DNA from: Nocardia sp.
GTDB taxonomy: Bacteria > Actinomycetota > Actinomycetes > Mycobacteriales > Mycobacteriaceae
Assembly (NCBI GenBank): GCA_013361595.1
Contig: JABFXT010000224.1
Coordinates: forward strand, 1-8,540
Direction: 5' to 3'
DNA length: 8,540 bases
In this document: piece after piece, positions 5,945 through 8,540 of the stretch
Numbering within the stretch: the stretch's first letter is position 1
Layout of the letters: each line of letters starts with the position of its first letter
Notes under the pieces: generated by a model
Told to the model about the DNA's origin: nothing
Databases searched by the model: none
The model's input: only the letters and a program-made list of their open reading frames with translations
Program-made: the position numbers and the translations under genes

Positions 5945-5963
5945 ACGGATTAGCCTTGCCTTC
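5945..5963. promoter_or_regulatory. Predicted DtxR/IdeR iron box overlapping the hmuT-like promoter
   Basis: Read on the minus strand, the site is GAAGGCAAGGCTAATCCGT. It matches the known 19-bp DtxR/IdeR consensus TTAGGTTAGGCTAACCTAA at 11 positions, or 13 if A/T are interchangeable at W positions, with the core AGGCTAA unbroken. The right half is poor. The site ends at the base before the start codon and covers the -10 box, so a bound iron-loaded regulator would block transcription. Confidence 0.55.
5951..5956 (+). promoter_or_regulatory. Predicted -10 box of a leaderless hmuT-like promoter
   Basis: TAGCCT fits TANNNT and is followed by exactly 7 bases and the ATG at 5964. There is no Shine-Dalgarno before this ATG, which supports leaderless initiation. 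The box lies inside the predicted iron box. Confidence 0.5.
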
Positions 5964-7001
5964 ATGAGGTATCACCGGGTCCGCTCCGGAGGGGCGCGCG
6001 CACTGCTGGCAGGACTCGCGGCGGGCCTGCTCGTCTGCACGGCGGCCTGCGGCAGTCCCGAACCCGCGAGCGCCACCGGACAACAGGGCCCGGCCACCGC
6101 GGTCCTCGGCGACCTGGACCCGGTACCGATCACCCCCGCGCCCACCCCGGTACTGCCGGCCACCGTCCGATCCTTCGACGGCACCGATGTCACCGTTACC
6201 GACGCGAGCCGGATCGTCGCCGCCGACCGGTACGGCACCCTCGCCCAGATCGTGTGGGCACTGGGACTGGGCCAGAACATGGTGGGCCGCAGCACCGCCG
6301 CCGCGTTCCCCGCCGTCGCCCACCTGCCGAACGTCACCGGCGGCAACGGCTCGCTCAACGTCGAATCGATTCTGGCGCTCCGGCCCAGCGTATTCCTCAC
6401 CGACACCACCAGCGCCTCCCCGGCTGTCCGGGAGCAGCTGCGCGCCACCGGGATCACCGTCGTCTACTTCGACCCGGAACGCACCATGGAGGGTGTGGTG
6501 CCGCAGATCGAGGCCGTCGCGGGTGCCCTGGGCGTGTCCGCGCGCGGGCAGGAACTCGGGCAGCGGACCAGCGACGAGATCGCGGCCGCCTCCGCGGCCG
6601 TACCCGTCCCCGACCCCCGACTGCGGATCGCGTTCCTGTACCTGCGGTCCAGCGCCATCACCATGCTCGCCGGGCCCGGTTCCGGCGCGGACGCGCTCAT
6701 CGCCGCGCTCCACGGCGAAGACGCCGGGCAGCAGGCCGGTCTCACCGAACCGTTCACCGCCATCACCAGCGAGGCGATGATCGCGGCCGCGCCGGACGTG
6801 CTGCTGGTGATGACGGACGGAATGAAATCGATCGGCGGGGTCGACGGGATCGTGCAGATCCCCGGCATCGCGCAGACTCCCGCCGGACGCAACAAACGCG
6901 TCGTCGACATGTCCGACGCGGTGCTGTTGTCGTTCGGCCCGAACACCGGCCGCGTCATCGCCGCCCTGTCCGACGCCGTCTACGGCCGGGCCGGCGCATG
7001 A
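5964..7001 (+). CDS. hmuT: HmuT-like haem/iron ABC transporter substrate-binding lipoprotein
   Basis: This 345-residue exported binding protein would capture haem or another iron complex at the outer face of the cell membrane and deliver it to the permease encoded next. The N-terminus is basic, then hydrophobic (about 11-28), and ends in TAAC with Cys29 as the likely lipid-anchored residue; the lipobox is imperfect because a Cys lies at -4. A Pro/Thr-rich linker follows (about 52-66). The two-lobed class III binding-protein fold is shown by SRIVAADRYGTLAQIVWALGLG (about 82-103), LNVESILALRPSVFLTD (131-147) and the GSGADALIAAL segment in the second lobe. The haem-binding His and Tyr known for corynebacterial HmuT do not appear at the equivalent places in my alignment from memory, so the ligand could be another iron chelate. 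The gene symbol rests on context and overall similarity. Start choice: no ribosome binding site, but a -10 box 7 bases upstream. Confidence 0.85.
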   Translation: MRYHRVRSGGARALLAGLAAGLLVCTAACGSPEPASATGQQGPATAVLGDLDPVPITPAPTPVLPATVRSFDGTDVTVTDASRIVAADRYGTLAQIVWALGLGQNMVGRSTAAAFPAVAHLPNVTGGNGSLNVESILALRPSVFLTDTTSASPAVREQLRATGITVVYFDPERTMEGVVPQIEAVAGALGVSARGQELGQRTSDEIAAASAAVPVPDPRLRIAFLYLRSSAITMLAGPGSGADALIAALHGEDAGQQAGLTEPFTAITSEAMIAAAPDVLLVMTDGMKSIGGVDGIVQIPGIAQTPAGRNKRVVDMSDAVLLSFGPNTGRVIAALSDAVYGRAGA

Positions 7002-7063
7002 GCGAACCGGACACGGAAGCGGCGACTGCGCACGACCACGGAGGGCCTCGCTCGTGCGGATGA
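6998..7063 (+). CDS. Possible 21-codon linker ORF between hmuT-like and hmuU-like genes
   Basis: The ATG overlaps the hmuT-like stop as ATGA. The frame gives the peptide MSEPDTEAATAHDHGGPRSC plus Gly and ends at TGA 7061-7063, 7 bases before the hmuU-like ATG. Inside it lies GGAGGG (7040-7045), the only good Shine-Dalgarno in the gap. That element is correctly spaced for a GTG at 7054, which opens a 6-codon ORF whose TGA overlaps the hmuU-like ATG (ATGA at 7071-7074). These tiny ORFs may relay ribosomes across the gap; a functional peptide is unlikely. Confidence 0.25.
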   Translation: MSEPDTEAATAHDHGGPRSCG

Positions 7064-7070
7064 ATCCGGC

Positions 7071-8153
7071 ATGACCGTAGAACTGGAGAAACGACCCGCT
7101 CCCCCCATCACCGGTCATCGGCGACGCCGCGCTGTCCTGGCCTTCACTGTCGCCGCGGTGGTACTGGTCGCCTTGGCGCTCGCCTCCGCCGCGATCGGGC
7201 AGGTACCCACGACACCGGCCGAGGTGGCCGGTAGCGTCGCCCACCGTATCGGCCTGGACTGGGGGCCCGTGCCCGCGCATCCCGCCGGGGAGGTCACCCT
7301 CTGGGAGGTCCGGTTCCCGCGGGTGATCCTGGCGATTCTGGTGGGGGCCGCGCTCGCCACGGCCGGCGCGCTGTTACAGGGTGTGTTCGCCAACCCGCTC
7401 GCCGAACCGGGCGTGATCGGTGTCTCCTCGGGTGCGGCGGTCGGCGCCGGGACCGTGATCGTCTTCGGCGGGGCGTTCGTCGCCGCCTGGTCGGTCGCGG
7501 CGGCCGCGTTCGCCGCCGGACTGTTCACCACGGCGCTGGTGTATGTGCTGTCCCGGTCGGGCGGCCGCACCGAGGTGGTGACCCTGGTACTCACCGGCGT
7601 GGCCGTCAACGCGTTCGCCGGCGGGCTCATCGCGTTCCTGCTGTTCGTCGCTTCACCCGCTGCCCGCGATCAGATCGTGTTCTGGCAGCTGGGCAGCCTC
7701 AACGGCGCCACCTGGGACGCGGTCACGGTCGTCGCGGTACTCACCGTCGCCGGAACAGCTGCCGCGATACTCGTCGCGCCCCGGCTCGACCTGCTCGCGC
7801 TCGGCGAATCCGCGGCCCGCCACCTCGGTGTCGATGTGGAACGGCTGCGGCGCACCGTGATCGTGATCGTCGCGGTGCTCACCACCGCGGGAGTGGCGTT
7901 CACCGGGATCATCCTGTTCGTCGGTCTGATCGTCCCACATGTCGTCCGGATGATCGTCGGACCCGGACACCGGGCACTCATCCCGGTCAGCGCGGTCCTC
8001 GGCGCCGTGGTGCTGCTCGGCGCCGATGTCGCCGCCCGTTCCCTGGTCGACAATGCCGACCTGCCGCTGGGCATGCTCACCTCACTCATCGGCGCCCCGT
8101 TCTTCTTCTGGTTGTTGCGGCGTACCAGGGCGCGGGCCGGGGGCTGGGCATGA
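7071..8153 (+). CDS. hmuU: HmuU-like haem/iron ABC transporter permease (FecCD/BtuC family)
   Basis: This 360-residue polytopic membrane protein forms the import channel as a dimer, coupled to the ATPase encoded next. Family hallmarks are clear: a basic N-terminal cytosolic tail (about 1-20), a first hydrophobic helix (21-43), LLQGVFANPLAEPGVIGVSSGAA in the 101-123 region, the cytosolic coupling segment LGESAARHLGVDVERLR at 244-260, FVGLIVPHVVRMIVGPGHR at 283-301, and the terminal PLGMLTSLIGAPFFFWLL at 332-349. Length and motifs agree with about ten membrane helices. The NPLAEPGVIGVSSGA form is typical of haem permeases, although siderophore permeases are close relatives. ATG 7071 is the only in-frame start nearby; its own ribosome binding site is weak and translation may be coupled to the small upstream ORFs. 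Its stop overlaps the ATPase start by ATGA. Confidence 0.92.
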   Translation: MTVELEKRPAPPITGHRRRRAVLAFTVAAVVLVALALASAAIGQVPTTPAEVAGSVAHRIGLDWGPVPAHPAGEVTLWEVRFPRVILAILVGAALATAGALLQGVFANPLAEPGVIGVSSGAAVGAGTVIVFGGAFVAAWSVAAAAFAAGLFTTALVYVLSRSGGRTEVVTLVLTGVAVNAFAGGLIAFLLFVASPAARDQIVFWQLGSLNGATWDAVTVVAVLTVAGTAAAILVAPRLDLLALGESAARHLGVDVERLRRTVIVIVAVLTTAGVAFTGIILFVGLIVPHVVRMIVGPGHRALIPVSAVLGAVVLLGADVAARSLVDNADLPLGMLTSLIGAPFFFWLLRRTRARAGGWA

Positions 8154-8540
8154 CGACCGCCCCGGCCACCCTCCGCCACGGACTCACCGGGCTGCTGCGC
8201 CGCACACACGAACTGCCCCGTACCCCGGAGGCGGGCAGTGTCACGATGCGGGCCCGGGGAATCACCCTGGACCGGCACGGGGGCGGCGGCGGAACCCGGC
8301 GAGTACTCGACGGGGTCGATTTCGAGGTCGCGGCCGGTGAGGTCGTGGCCTTGGTGGGCCCCAACGGCGCCGGAAAGTCGACACTGCTCGCGGTACTGGC
8401 CGGCGAACTGGAACCCGGGCAGGGCGATATCGAACTCGACGGCCGGCCGCTCGATCGATGGACACCCATCGATATGGCGCGGCGCCGCGCGGTACTACCC
8501 CAATCCCACACGGTGGGGTTCCCGTTCACCGCCGCCGAGG
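8150..8540 (+). CDS. hmuV: HmuV-like haem/iron ABC transporter ATPase, cut by the right window edge
   Basis: The 130 visible codons encode the start of an ABC ATPase that powers import through the HmuU-like permease from the cytosolic side. The Walker A motif GPNGAGKST is at residues 70-78, and the Q-loop glutamine is Gln118 in RRAVLPQSHTVGFPF, a sequence typical of HmuV proteins. The ABC signature, Walker B and H-loop lie beyond the edge. ATG 8150 overlaps the permease stop as ATGA, which ties synthesis to that of the permease. The roughly 30 residues before the ABC domain and the glycine run at 44-48 are somewhat longer than usual. The alternative ATG at codon 33 has GGAGG 14 bases upstream, too far to be convincing. 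Confidence 0.93.
   Translation, partial: MTTAPATLRHGLTGLLRRTHELPRTPEAGSVTMRARGITLDRHGGGGGTRRVLDGVDFEVAAGEVVALVGPNGAGKSTLLAVLAGELEPGQGDIELDGRPLDRWTPIDMARRRAVLPQSHTVGFPFTAAE

Noticed and set aside
5928..7280. 450-codon minus-strand frame across the hmuT-like gene
   Set aside because: It is a Gly/Arg/Asp-rich shadow frame with no family resemblance, and the plus strand holds a clear lipoprotein gene.

Overview
The window is high-GC actinobacterial DNA, most likely from Nocardia or a close mycolic-acid relative. The genus is an inference; the order of magnitude is firm. The reasons are very GC-rich third codon positions, a mycothiol ligase gene (mycothiol is made only by actinobacteria), and a gene order next to it that matches the mycobacterial Rv2130c-Rv2136c and Streptomyces SCO1663-SCO1666 neighbourhoods as I remember them.

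Left block, all on the minus strand and read from right to left: uppP (undecaprenyl-diphosphate phosphatase, 4587-3637), a histidine phosphatase of the MSMEG_4193 family (3533-2832), a DUF3090 protein with a Cys/His cluster (2708-2124), an SCO1664-family protein with kinase-like motifs (2127-1321), then mshC (1156 to beyond the left edge). DUF3090 and SCO1664 overlap by ATGA. Small ORFs bridge or start in the uppP-phosphatase and phosphatase-DUF3090 gaps, so the first four genes may form one translationally coupled operon. mshC is separated from them by 164 bases that hold a perfect 19-bp palindrome and a good leaderless promoter, so it is probably also transcribed on its own. The block joins cell-wall lipid-carrier recycling, a poorly understood kinase-like/phosphatase module, and the cysteine-adding step of mycothiol synthesis.

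Right block, on the plus strand: a 350-base divergent intergenic region (4588-4937) with an apparent promoter for each direction, an aldo/keto reductase-fold protein (4938-5912) that lacks two of the four usual catalytic residues, and then a haem/iron ABC importer: a lipoprotein substrate-binding protein (hmuT-like, 5964-7001), an FecCD/BtuC-type permease (hmuU-like, 7071-8153) and the start of its ATPase (hmuV-like, 8150 to beyond the right edge). The importer gene set appears to start from a leaderless promoter whose -10 element lies inside a DtxR/IdeR-like iron box that ends at the base before the start codon. Iron-repressed expression is therefore likely.

I found no tRNA, rRNA, CRISPR array, insertion sequence or prophage gene. 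Most genes are conserved core genes. The most open points are the unknown job of the phosphatase/DUF3090/SCO1664 module, the degenerate active site of the reductase, the apparent lack of known haem ligands in the substrate-binding protein, and the palindrome upstream of mshC.
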